Below, piece after piece: positions 1-5,371 of a DNA stretch of 5,371 bases (position 1 is its first letter; each line of letters begins with the position of its first letter). The notes below the pieces were generated by a model. The model did not search any database and was not told the DNA's origin. It was given only the letters and a program-made list of their open reading frames with translations. The stretch comes from Candidatus Nitrosopumilus sp. (GTDB lineage: Archaea; Thermoproteota; Nitrososphaeria; Nitrososphaerales; Nitrosopumilaceae), in NCBI GenBank assembly GCA_029863665.1, contig JAOTUX010000091.1, positions 1 to 5,371 of the forward strand. The letters run 5' to 3'. Both the position numbers and the translations under genes were made by a program.

Positions 1-1
1 T

Positions 2-2020
2 GGCAATAGCGACATTGCAAAAGCATACATCGTTTACAGACACGAAAGACGAAAACTAAGGGATGAAAAGATGAAAGTCTTAAATCTCAAATCCCTTGAT
101 CCAGTTTCTAAAAAGTTTGATTTGAATTGTCTAAGGGTTTTATCATCAAGATATCTCTTTAGAAATGGAAAAAATGAGATCATAGAGTCTCCAACTCAAA
201 TGTTTGAGAGAGTTGCAATTCTGGTGGGAATTAGTGATATGTTATATGATTCACAAGTATTTGACAAATCAGGAAATACTACACAGGATATAGATGAAGC
301 AAAATCTTATCTTGAAAAGCTAGATGCTTTTGATTATAAATTCAAAGTAGGAGATTACTACCTTAACAAATGGCATTTTAGATCTCTGATCAACCACTAT
401 GTGACCCTTGCAAATAAAGGCCAAATGAAGATTAGATTCAAAGATCTTTTGACATTACTGGCTGCTAAAAAGCTTGATAGCTATGCAGATAAAATATCTG
501 AATACTTTGAGTTGATGACTACGCAAGATTTCCTCCCAAATTCACCAACAATGATGAACGCCGGCGGAAGATTAGGACAACTTTCTGCATGTTTTGTGCT
601 TGGTATGGAAGACGGCATGGAACAAATTATGAAATCAACCTCTGATGCTGCGTTAATCTTCAAATCTGGCGGTGGAGTTGGAATTAACTACTCTGATCTT
701 CGTGAAGAAGGTGATATTGTAGCATCAACTTCTGGTGTTGCATCTGGCCCAGTATCGTTCATGAATATTATCAATACTGTCACCGAGGTAGTCAAACAAG
801 GAGGAAAAAGACGTGGTGCAAACATGGGAATTATTGAAGCTTGGCATCCTGATGTTGAAAAATTCATTACAAACAAAACAGAACCAGGTATACTAGAAAA
901 TTTTAACGTAAGTGTTGGTATTTGGGAAGACTTTTGGAATGCACTTGTTAACACTGATGATGGAAACTATATCTTGCGTAGTCCACGTGACAAAAAACCA
1001 GTTAAAGAAATCAACGCACATCAACTAATTGATTTAATTGCATTATCTGCATGGAAGAGTGCTGAACCTGGTTTGATCTTCTTTGATCAAATTAACAAAT
1101 ACAATGTATTTGCAAAAGCCAGACAAGCTCCACTAAGAGCAACTAATCCATGTGGTGAACAGAGTCTGTATCCATACGAATCATGCAATCTTGGATCTAT
1201 CAACTTGGTAAATCTTGTCAAGAGACAAGCTGATGGCACTTATGAATTTGATTGGCAAAGATATGAAGAAACAATCCGAAAGACAACAAGATTTTTGGAT
1301 AATATAATTGACGTAAATCACTATCCAGTTCCCGAAATTAATGTAGCATCTAAAGAATCAAGAAGAATTGGACTTGGAGTAATGGGAGTTGCTGACTTGT
1401 TATACAAATTAAGAATTCCATACAACTCAAAAGAAGGATATGAATTACAATCCAAACTATCTGAAGCTCTAACATATTATTCTATGGAAGAAAGTGTCGC
1501 ACTTGCAAAATCCCGTGGTGAGTTCCCATTATGTTCTAAAACAGAGTATCCTGAAGGAAAGATCCCAGTAGCAGGATATTATGAAAAACCAAAAGAATCC
1601 CATTCCTATGAATGGGATGCACTAATTGATAAAATCAAAAAACATGGCATCAGAAATGTTTTGACTACTACTGTAGCTCCAACTGGTACACTGTCTATGA
1701 TTGCAGATTGTTCAAATGGAATGGAACCTGCATTTGCTCTTGTATTTGAAAAGAGAGTCACTGTTGGAAGATTTTTCTATACAAACAAAATTGTTGAAGA
1801 TGTTCTCAAAGAAAATGGACTTTACAATGACGAAATTCTTGCAAAGATTGCAGATAACTATGGTTCACTGAAGGAATTCCTGAAATACCTCAATGGATGC
1901 AAGATGTCTTTGTTACTGCAATGGATATTCATTGGGCTGATCATCTTATGGCTCAAGGTGTATGGCAAGATTGGATTGGAAATGCAATTGCAAAGACAAT
2001 CAATATGCCATATGATGTAA
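2..2020 (+). CDS. nrdJ: Class II (B12-dependent) ribonucleoside reductase, N-terminal and catalytic part; 5' end off window, 3' end frameshifted
   Basis: Reduces ribonucleotides to deoxyribonucleotides in the cytoplasm using a cobalamin-generated thiyl radical. The frame is open from base 2 with no stop. The 23 residues before the first Met (codon at 71) include DIAKAYIVYRHERRK, resembling the end of an ATP-cone domain, so the real start lies upstream. Numbering from the codon at 71: NSPTMMNAG then SACFVL with C174 (first redox cysteine), NPCGEQ with N359, thiyl-radical C361 and E363, CNLGSINL with C372 (second redox cysteine), and the phosphate-binding PTGT at 537-540. This pattern, without an adjacent small-subunit gene in view, fits class II. 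Family-like sequence continues to about K601 (codon at 1871); the residues after that to the stop at 2018-2020 are unlike any reductase, because the true frame continues elsewhere (see 1873-2397). Identity is near certain; the exact start cannot be seen. Confidence 0.93.
   Translation, partial: GNSDIAKAYIVYRHERRKLRDEKMKVLNLKSLDPVSKKFDLNCLRVLSSRYLFRNGKNEIIESPTQMFERVAILVGISDMLYDSQVFDKSGNTTQDIDEAKSYLEKLDAFDYKFKVGDYYLNKWHFRSLINHYVTLANKGQMKIRFKDLLTLLAAKKLDSYADKISEYFELMTTQDFLPNSPTMMNAGGRLGQLSACFVLGMEDGMEQIMKSTSDAALIFKSGGGVGINYSDLREEGDIVASTSGVASGPVSFMNIINTVTEVVKQGGKRRGANMGIIEAWHPDVEKFITNKTEPGILENFNVSVGIWEDFWNALVNTDDGNYILRSPRDKKPVKEINAHQLIDLIALSAWKSAEPGLIFFDQINKYNVFAKARQAPLRATNPCGEQSLYPYESCNLGSINLVNLVKRQADGTYEFDWQRYEETIRKTTRFLDNIIDVNHYPVPEINVASKESRRIGLGVMGVADLLYKLRIPYNSKEGYELQSKLSEALTYYSMEESVALAKSRGEFPLCSKTEYPEGKIPVAGYYEKPKESHSYEWDALIDKIKKHGIRNVLTTTVAPTGTLSMIADCSNGMEPAFALVFEKRVTVGRFFYTNKIVEDVLKENGLYNDEILAKIADNYGSLKEFLKYLNGCKMSLLLQWIFIGLIILWLKVYGKIGLEMQLQRQSICHMM
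1868..1882 (+). other. Apparent one-base deletion (frameshift) in the reductase gene
   Basis: The family-like sequence runs in the upstream frame to S-L-K (codons to 1873) and resumes one frame back with G-I-P-E-I-P from 1873. Restoring a single base here, for example AAGGGA in place of AAGGA, gives SLKGIPEIPQWM with no residue gained or lost. The upstream frame otherwise runs to a stop at 2018-2020; the downstream frame is closed by a TAA at 1855-1857. No X-XXY-YYZ slippery heptamer lies in phase at the junction. A sequencing or assembly error is the simplest reading; a real inactivating mutation is possible. Confidence 0.85.
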
Positions 2021-2397
2021 CCGCAGAAGATGTAAAATCTGCATATCTGTTAGCACATGAAATAGGATTGAAAGGAATCACCGTTTATCGTGATGGTTCT
2101 AGACACAAACAAGTTCTTCATATGACTAGTGAAAATGCACAAAAAACATTTGAGGTCTTACCAAGTGAGCATATTACTAGTTATGTTACAACAAACATAA
2201 CAAATCCCTACATCAAATCTCAAGTTAATGCAGCGCTTGCATTAAAAATTCATGACGAAGACATCAAAATTGAACCTCAAAAACAAGAAGAAATCTCAGA
2301 AGATCGATTGTGTCCAACATGTAAAAACAATCTGGTCTTTGTAGAAGGATGTAGCATCTGCATTGAATGTGGATACAGCGGTTGTACTTCTGGATAA
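1873..2397 (+). CDS. nrdJ: C-terminal part of the same class II ribonucleotide reductase, in a different frame
   Basis: This frame carries the missing end of the reductase barrel and its tail. It starts GIPEIPQWMQDVFVTAMDIH, the usual continuation of the family after the upstream frame's NYGSLK, and includes GLKGITVYRDGSR, a standard class II motif. The tail holds six cysteines (codons at 2311, 2320, 2350, 2359, 2368, 2383) arranged CPTC, then GCSICIECGYSGC. Such a cysteine-rich zinc finger is known in many class II enzymes and is involved in re-reducing the active-site disulfide. An ATG lies at 1897, but a protein starting there would begin inside the barrel and have no catalytic site, so I treat this as a displaced 3' part and not a separate gene. 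Joined to the upstream part at about 1873, the visible protein would be about 798 residues. Confidence 0.88.
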   Translation, partial: GIPEIPQWMQDVFVTAMDIHWADHLMAQGVWQDWIGNAIAKTINMPYDVTAEDVKSAYLLAHEIGLKGITVYRDGSRHKQVLHMTSENAQKTFEVLPSEHITSYVTTNITNPYIKSQVNAALALKIHDEDIKIEPQKQEEISEDRLCPTCKNNLVFVEGCSICIECGYSGCTSG

Positions 2398-2410
2398 ATA
2401 ACTGAATCAT

Positions 2411-2434
2411 AACTTTTTTACTTTCTTTTATTTT
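2411..2434 (+). terminator. T-rich stretch after the reductase gene, probable archaeal terminator
   Basis: The 46 bases between the reductase stop and the next start contain several T runs (TTTTTT at about 2414-2419, TTTCTTTT and ATTTT after it). Archaeal RNA polymerase ends transcription at such T tracts without needing a hairpin, and I see no clear stem-loop. The same A/T-rich stretch lies 15-30 bases before the ATG at 2444, so it could also hold that gene's promoter element. The two roles cannot be separated from sequence alone. Confidence 0.4.
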
Positions 2435-2443
2435 CCAATTTGT

Positions 2444-3559
2444 ATGAACAAAAAATTTTTGAGTATTACTTTAGGAATAGCAATAATTATTGTAATAACT
2501 TCTGTATATTTGACTTTATCAAATTCAGATGTAATCCCTCAAGCTAATGACAAAATTGGCCTTGTAATTAATTCACCAAATTCATCTGTATCATTACAAC
2601 AAGTCGATGAAATTTTTTCAGATGCATCATCTACTGGAATAGGCAGAAGCAATGTCTATCTATTTTGGAATACTATAGAACCTCAACGAGGTGAATTTGA
2701 CTGGAGTCAATCAGATATTGTAATGGGATTAAACGAAAAAAATGAACTAAAAGTAACTCTCTTCTTTTCAATAATTAATGGAGAAACACTAGGTCCATTT
2801 CCTAATTGGATTGGAAAACCATCTATCAATTCTATAGGGGAAGATAGACTAGTCAATGTTCTTGATGAAATTCTTTCACGATATCATATTGTTGATTCTG
2901 TAATTATTGGTGGTGAGACCGAGTCACAATTCCGTTATTATGAACAAAATATTCCTGTATACAAGGAATTGTTTATTGGAACTTATGAAACCCTAAAAGA
3001 AAAACACCCTGATGTTCATCTTGGAAATTCATTTGCATTACATCATGTATTGAATAAAAATTTGACTCACATTGTTAGTGATTTAGCAATTGGTGATTTT
3101 GTTGCGTTTTCATATTTTCCAGTTGATATCTTAAATGATATTGTAAAAACCCCTGAGGAGGCCAAAGAAGATTTGAATAAAGTATTTGAAATTATACCTG
3201 GCAAAAAAATTGGATTTTTTGAGATTAGCTGGAGCACATCTGACTTTATAGGGGGAAATCCATCTTCTCAGACAGATTTTTTGGAAAAACTATTCGAATT
3301 TTATTCAGAACATGAGTCTGAGATTGAATTTTTAACTTGGTATAGACATTATGATAGACCAGAGAATACCTGTGTTGTGGAACAACAAGAAATTGGTAAT
3401 GCAGGTATTAGTGTTGGAGGAGGTTCAGGTTTGGGTAGCAGTGAATATGTTATTGAAAGACTAAATCATTATGTGTGCAATGCTGGTCTTGTTGATGTTA
3501 ATGGAAAAACAAAACCTGGATGGAATGAATTTAAAAATCAAATAAAAATGATTAACTAA
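2444..3559 (+). CDS. Membrane-anchored protein resembling a glycoside hydrolase-type TIM barrel
   Basis: A 371-residue protein with a lysine-flanked hydrophobic segment at about residues 5-25 (signal anchor or uncleaved signal; no lipobox seen), placing the rest outside the membrane. The body has clan GH-A-like landmarks: FWNTIEPQRGEFDW at 74-87 (compare the W-x-x-IEP-x-x-G-x-FDW stretch of several retaining glycosidases), a strand-like VIIGGETE with E158 where the acid/base glutamate usually follows the fourth strand, and IGFFEISWS with E260 where the nucleophile usually follows the seventh, then FLTWYRHYD around W299. The usual Asn before the first Glu is Gly here. C310 and C345 could form a disulfide across a glycine-rich loop (323-332). 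Substrate unknown; activity is inference and it may be a non-catalytic relative. It ends one base before nep1, suggesting co-transcription. The start is the first ATG that includes the hydrophobic segment; no Shine-Dalgarno is seen. Confidence 0.7.
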   Translation: MNKKFLSITLGIAIIIVITSVYLTLSNSDVIPQANDKIGLVINSPNSSVSLQQVDEIFSDASSTGIGRSNVYLFWNTIEPQRGEFDWSQSDIVMGLNEKNELKVTLFFSIINGETLGPFPNWIGKPSINSIGEDRLVNVLDEILSRYHIVDSVIIGGETESQFRYYEQNIPVYKELFIGTYETLKEKHPDVHLGNSFALHHVLNKNLTHIVSDLAIGDFVAFSYFPVDILNDIVKTPEEAKEDLNKVFEIIPGKKIGFFEISWSTSDFIGGNPSSQTDFLEKLFEFYSEHESEIEFLTWYRHYDRPENTCVVEQQEIGNAGISVGGGSGLGSSEYVIERLNHYVCNAGLVDVNGKTKPGWNEFKNQIKMIN

Positions 3560-3560
3560 A

Positions 3561-4229
3561 ATGATTTCTCTAATTCTTGCTGAATCTTCCTTAGAGTTGG
3601 TACCTGCAGAATTGCAATCACACCCTTCAGTAAATTCACATGCACAAAAACTTGGTAAAAGGCCATCTGAGATTTTATTAGATAATTCTTGGCATTATGC
3701 TGCAATGAAAGGAATTGATAATGAAATTAAACGAGGAAGACCTGATCTTGTTCACTTTTCTATTTTGGAAGCAACTACAATTCCTCTATACTTTGAGAAT
3801 AAAATCAAAATTTTCATTCATACAATTAATGATAAGGTAATTTCTATTGAAGAAAATGTCCACATACCAAAATCATATCACAGATTCGCAGGATTATTTG
3901 AAAAATTATTTTTAGAAAAAACTATCACGGTAAATAATAAGAAATTATTATCTCTTAGAGATCAATCATTTTCTAAATTAATTGATGAGATAAATCCCTC
4001 TCAGATCATCGGATTGTCAACCACAGGACAACCAAATTCATTTGAAAAAATCAGCACCAATCTACTTGATGATTCTTGTATCGTAATAGGAGGTTTTCAA
4101 AAAGGACACTTTTCTGATTCCATGAAAAATAACTTTTCTGATATCTTTTCAATTGGAAATATTTCTTTAGAGGCACATGTAGTCGTTGCTAGAATGCTTT
4201 ACGAGTATGAAAAAACCATTTTTATGTAG
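3561..4229 (+). CDS. nep1: Nep1/Emg1, 16S rRNA pseudouridine N1-methyltransferase
   Basis: A SPOUT-class methyltransferase that uses S-adenosylmethionine to methylate N1 of a pseudouridine in helix 35 of small-subunit rRNA, giving N1-methylpseudouridine. Its eukaryotic relative is essential for 40S subunit assembly. The 222 residues match the usual archaeal length. Visible family motifs: GRPDLVHFSILEA at 59-71 (RPD-x-x-H, RNA-binding and fold-defining), IIGLSTTGQPNSF at 149-161, IVIGGFQKGHFS at 174-185 and SLEAHVVVARMLYEYEK at 202-218; the glycine-rich and C-terminal stretches form the trefoil-knot cofactor site. The ATG lies one base after the preceding stop, with no clear Shine-Dalgarno, so it is probably read from the upstream gene's transcript. 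No key motif appears missing. Confidence 0.93.
   Translation: MISLILAESSLELVPAELQSHPSVNSHAQKLGKRPSEILLDNSWHYAAMKGIDNEIKRGRPDLVHFSILEATTIPLYFENKIKIFIHTINDKVISIEENVHIPKSYHRFAGLFEKLFLEKTITVNNKKLLSLRDQSFSKLIDEINPSQIIGLSTTGQPNSFEKISTNLLDDSCIVIGGFQKGHFSDSMKNNFSDIFSIGNISLEAHVVVARMLYEYEKTIFM
4219..4226 (+). promoter_or_regulatory. Possible TATA-like box for the tRNA-Gly gene
   Basis: TTTTTATG is centred about 30 bases before the first base of the mature tRNA and overlaps the last codons of nep1. The spacing suits an archaeal TATA box if the transcript starts at or near the mature 5' end, but the match is weak in an A/T-rich background. Confidence 0.3.
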
Positions 4230-4251
4230 GAACTAGAATTTTCATTCTATT

Positions 4252-4325
4252 GCAGTCATAGTATAGCCTGGTTAGTATTCGGGGTTTCCAACCCTGTGAC
4301 GCGGGTTCGAATCCCGCTGACTGCA
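4252..4325 (+). tRNA. tRNA-Gly (anticodon UCC)
   Basis: A complete 74-base cloverleaf. Acceptor stem GCAGTCA (4252-4258) pairs fully with TGACTGC (4318-4324), followed by discriminator A at 4325. The D stem GTAT/GTAT closes with two G-U wobbles around a loop containing GG. The anticodon stem CGGGG/CCCTG has one G-U pair and encloses the seven-base loop TTTCCAA, giving anticodon TCC, which reads glycine GGA and GGG. The variable loop is TGAC. The T stem GCGGG/CCCGC encloses TTCGAAT. No intron and no encoded CCA, so the CCA end must be added enzymatically. It sits between nep1 and rnp4, the latter a subunit of the enzyme that trims tRNA 5' ends. Confidence 0.96.
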
Positions 4326-4332
4326 TTTTCTC
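4326..4332 (+). terminator. Short T tract after the tRNA
   Basis: TTTTCTC directly follows the discriminator base. A four-T run may end the tRNA transcript in archaea, but it is short, and read-through into rnp4 is possible. Confidence 0.35.
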
Positions 4333-4345
4333 ACTATAATACTAA

Positions 4346-4355
4346 CTAATTTTTA
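4346..4355 (+). promoter_or_regulatory. Possible TATA-like box for rnp4
   Basis: TAATTTTTA lies about 26 bases before the GTG at 4377, the spacing expected for an archaeal promoter driving a leaderless message. It is a weak match in A/T-rich sequence, but it favours the GTG over the later ATG at 4404, which has no such element at that distance. Confidence 0.35.
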
Positions 4356-4376
4356 GATGTAATATCAAAAATCATT

Positions 4377-4679
4377 GTGAAAACTGCAGTCAGAAAAATT
4401 GCTATGGAACGAATGGAAATTCTTATTGAAAATGCAATTTCTAATGCAAAAACAAATCCAAAACTTTCTCAGCGTCAGGCTTTACTTGCTCGTAGAATTA
4501 GTAGTAGATATAAAATCCGCATGCCTTATCATCTTAGGATGGTTTTTTGCAAAAAATGTAAATCCTTTATTGCACCTGGGATTAATTCTAGAATTCGTTT
4601 AGGTAGAGTATCTATCAAGTCGATCAGAATTTCCTGCAACTTGTGTGGGCATACCTATCGTAAAATAATACCTCAATGA
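4377..4679 (+). CDS. rnp4: RNase P protein component 4 (Rpr2/Rpp21 family)
   Basis: A protein subunit of archaeal RNase P, which removes 5' leaders from precursor tRNAs; Rnp4 works with Rnp1 at the specificity domain of the RNase P RNA. The 100-residue protein has the family's layout: two N-terminal helices (IAMERMEILIENA at 8-20, and LSQRQALLARRISSRY at 30-45), then a zinc ribbon with C58 and C61 (FCKKC) and C87 and C90 (CNLC), plus many lysines and arginines for RNA contact. The GTG start gives the full first helix; the next candidate, ATG at 4404 (residue 10), would cut into it, and a stop in frame at 4347-4349 excludes a much longer form. No Shine-Dalgarno is seen. It lies 51 bases after a tRNA and 31 bases before rps19e. 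Confidence 0.9.
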   Translation: MKTAVRKIAMERMEILIENAISNAKTNPKLSQRQALLARRISSRYKIRMPYHLRMVFCKKCKSFIAPGINSRIRLGRVSIKSIRISCNLCGHTYRKIIPQ

Positions 4680-4687
4680 TTTATAAG
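4680..4687 (+). promoter_or_regulatory. TATA box for rps19e
   Basis: TTTATAAG immediately follows the rnp4 stop codon and is centred about 27 bases before the ATG at 4711. That is the expected position of an archaeal TATA box if transcription starts at or next to the start codon, and no Shine-Dalgarno is seen before that ATG. rps19e is therefore likely made from its own leaderless message, perhaps in addition to read-through from rnp4. Confidence 0.65.
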
Positions 4688-4710
4688 ACGATTCTCAATT
4701 TTTTGAACTT

Positions 4711-5163
4711 ATGGCAAAGGTCTATGATGTACCTGCAGATGTATTAATAGTAAAGCTTGCAGATGTTCTAAAAAATGAAGACATTCCGGCACCTTCTTGG
4801 ATTCCATTTGTCAAAACTGGAGCTCATGCAGATAAGCCACCTCAAGATAGAGATTGGTGGCATACCCGATGTGCTTCAATAATGAGAAAAATTTACCTAC
4901 ATGGTCCAATTGGAGTTAATGAATTAAGAAAAGATTATGGTGGAGGTAAACCATCTGGATATGGAGCTGCCCATCACAAAGATGCTGGAGGCGCAATTAT
5001 TCGAAATGCAATTCATGGATTAGAAAAACTTGGATATCTAGAAAAAGTTGAGAAGAAAGGTCGTATTATATCTAAACAAGGAATGCAAAAACTTGATAGA
5101 CTAGCAACAGAAATTCTTAAAGAACTAATTGTTGAGAATCCACAACTAAAAGTATACACATAG
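4711..5163 (+). CDS. rps19e: 30S ribosomal protein S19e
   Basis: An archaeal/eukaryal-type small-subunit protein with no bacterial counterpart, a winged-helix-like basic protein located in the 30S head and needed for late rRNA maturation in eukaryotes. The 150 residues match the family length. Recognisable stretches: YDVPADVLIVKLADVL at 5-20, PSWIPFVKTGAH at 28-39, DRDWWHTRCASIMRKIYLHG at 46-65 (the family's most conserved region), GVNELRKDYGGGKP at 68-81, and AIIRNAIHGLEKLGYLEK at 95-112 with KKGRIISKQG after it. The start is supported by the TATA box 27 bases upstream and by the MAKVYDVPAD amino end. Placement next to a PDCD5-family gene is a recurrent archaeal arrangement. Confidence 0.95.
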   Translation: MAKVYDVPADVLIVKLADVLKNEDIPAPSWIPFVKTGAHADKPPQDRDWWHTRCASIMRKIYLHGPIGVNELRKDYGGGKPSGYGAAHHKDAGGAIIRNAIHGLEKLGYLEKVEKKGRIISKQGMQKLDRLATEILKELIVENPQLKVYT

Positions 5164-5170
5164 ATTCAAA

Positions 5171-5371
5171 ATGAGTTTCCCAGAATCTGATGACCCCCCT
5201 CAAGATAATACTAACAATGAATTAGCGGCACAAAAAGATCGTATCTTAAAACAAATTCTTACACCCGAAGCTAGAATGAGGCTAAATAATATCAAAATGG
5301 TAAAATCTGAATTATCTGATCTTGTTGAGCAATATCTTGTAGGAATGGCAACTCAGGGAAAGATATCTGGT
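5171..5371 (+). CDS. PDCD5-family DNA-binding protein, 3' end off window
   Basis: The first 67 residues of a protein whose frame is still open at the right edge. The acidic, poorly ordered start (MSFPESDDPPQDNTNN) is followed by AAQKDRILKQILTPEARMRL and NNIKMVKSELSDLVEQYL, which match the core of archaeal/eukaryal PDCD5 proteins (compare ILTPEARERLxNIxMVKPE). The family is a small three-helix bundle, described in archaea as DNA-binding; its role remains poorly defined. It begins 7 bases after the rps19e stop, so the two are almost certainly co-transcribed. In many archaea L39e, L31e and aIF6 genes follow; that cannot be seen here. About half of the expected ~110 residues is visible. Confidence 0.9.
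   Translation, partial: MSFPESDDPPQDNTNNELAAQKDRILKQILTPEARMRLNNIKMVKSELSDLVEQYLVGMATQGKISG

Noticed and set aside
481..954. Open frames on the minus strand opposite the reductase (481-663 and 688-954)
   Set aside because: They lie entirely within the strongly conserved catalytic region on the + strand, encode no recognisable motif and have no supporting context.
1874..1879. GAATTC (EcoRI site) at the frameshift as a cloning scar
   Set aside because: Fill-in and religation of such a site would add four bases (AATTAATT); none are added here, and the hexamer is explained by the expected GGA-ATT-CCT codons.
1860..1900. Programmed -1 ribosomal frameshift in the reductase
   Set aside because: No in-phase X-XXY-YYZ slippery heptamer lies at the junction, I see no strong downstream stem or pseudoknot, and recoding is not an established feature of this gene family. 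An error or mutation is simpler.
1897..2397. A separate small gene starting at the ATG at 1897
   Set aside because: The conserved reductase sequence begins upstream of that ATG in the same frame (GIPEIPQW), so the ATG is an internal methionine codon of the barrel's last portion.
3400..3445. Glycine-rich stretch in the barrel protein as a low-complexity repeat or linker to another domain
   Set aside because: It is short (residues about 321-332), is not a true repeat, and is flanked by sequence that seems to belong to the same domain; a surface loop is more likely.
4399..4602. A second + strand open frame overlapping rnp4
   Set aside because: The rnp4 frame carries the complete zinc ribbon and helices of the family; the overlapping frame gives a leucine-rich sequence without family features.
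1..5371. CRISPR array, insertion sequence, phage or defence system
   Set aside because: No spaced direct repeats, terminal inverted repeats, transposase or integrase motifs, or defence-gene motifs are visible; nearly all of the window is filled by housekeeping genes.

Overview
The window looks like chromosomal DNA from an ammonia-oxidising archaeon of the Nitrosopumilus type (Nitrososphaerota, formerly Thaumarchaeota). The support is a strongly AT-rich base composition by eye, archaeal-only or archaeal/eukaryal-type genes (Nep1, RNase P subunit Rnp4, ribosomal protein S19e, a PDCD5-family protein), a tRNA without encoded CCA, an A/T-rich TATA-like box about 27 bases before a start codon that lacks a leader, and a B12-dependent class II ribonucleotide reductase. 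All genes lie on the + strand. The genus assignment is inference from protein similarity recalled by eye, not from a search.

Layout: (1) Bases 1 to 2397 hold most of a class II (adenosylcobalamin-dependent) ribonucleotide reductase. Its reading frame is already open at the left edge, so the gene starts outside the window. It is broken by an apparent one-base loss near 1871-1875: the catalytic barrel lies in one frame and the last ~174 residues, including the cysteine-rich zinc-finger tail, lie in another. (2) A short T-rich gap (2398-2443) is followed by a membrane-anchored protein that looks like a divergent glycoside hydrolase-type TIM barrel (2444-3559). One base later begins Nep1/Emg1, the pseudouridine N1-methyltransferase of small-subunit rRNA (3561-4229). 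(3) A tRNA-Gly(UCC) gene (4252-4325) sits between nep1 and rnp4. (4) rnp4 (RNase P protein, 4377-4679), rps19e (4711-5163) and a PDCD5-family protein cut off by the right edge (from 5171) follow closely.

Functionally, the right half is a small RNA-maturation and ribosome-assembly neighbourhood: an rRNA methyltransferase, a tRNA, an RNase P subunit that matures tRNA 5' ends, and S19e, whose eukaryotic homologue is functionally linked to Nep1. The left half is DNA precursor synthesis. I see no mobile element, CRISPR array, phage gene or defence system. The observations most worth checking are the disrupted reductase, its off-window start, and the unclassified barrel protein next to Nep1.
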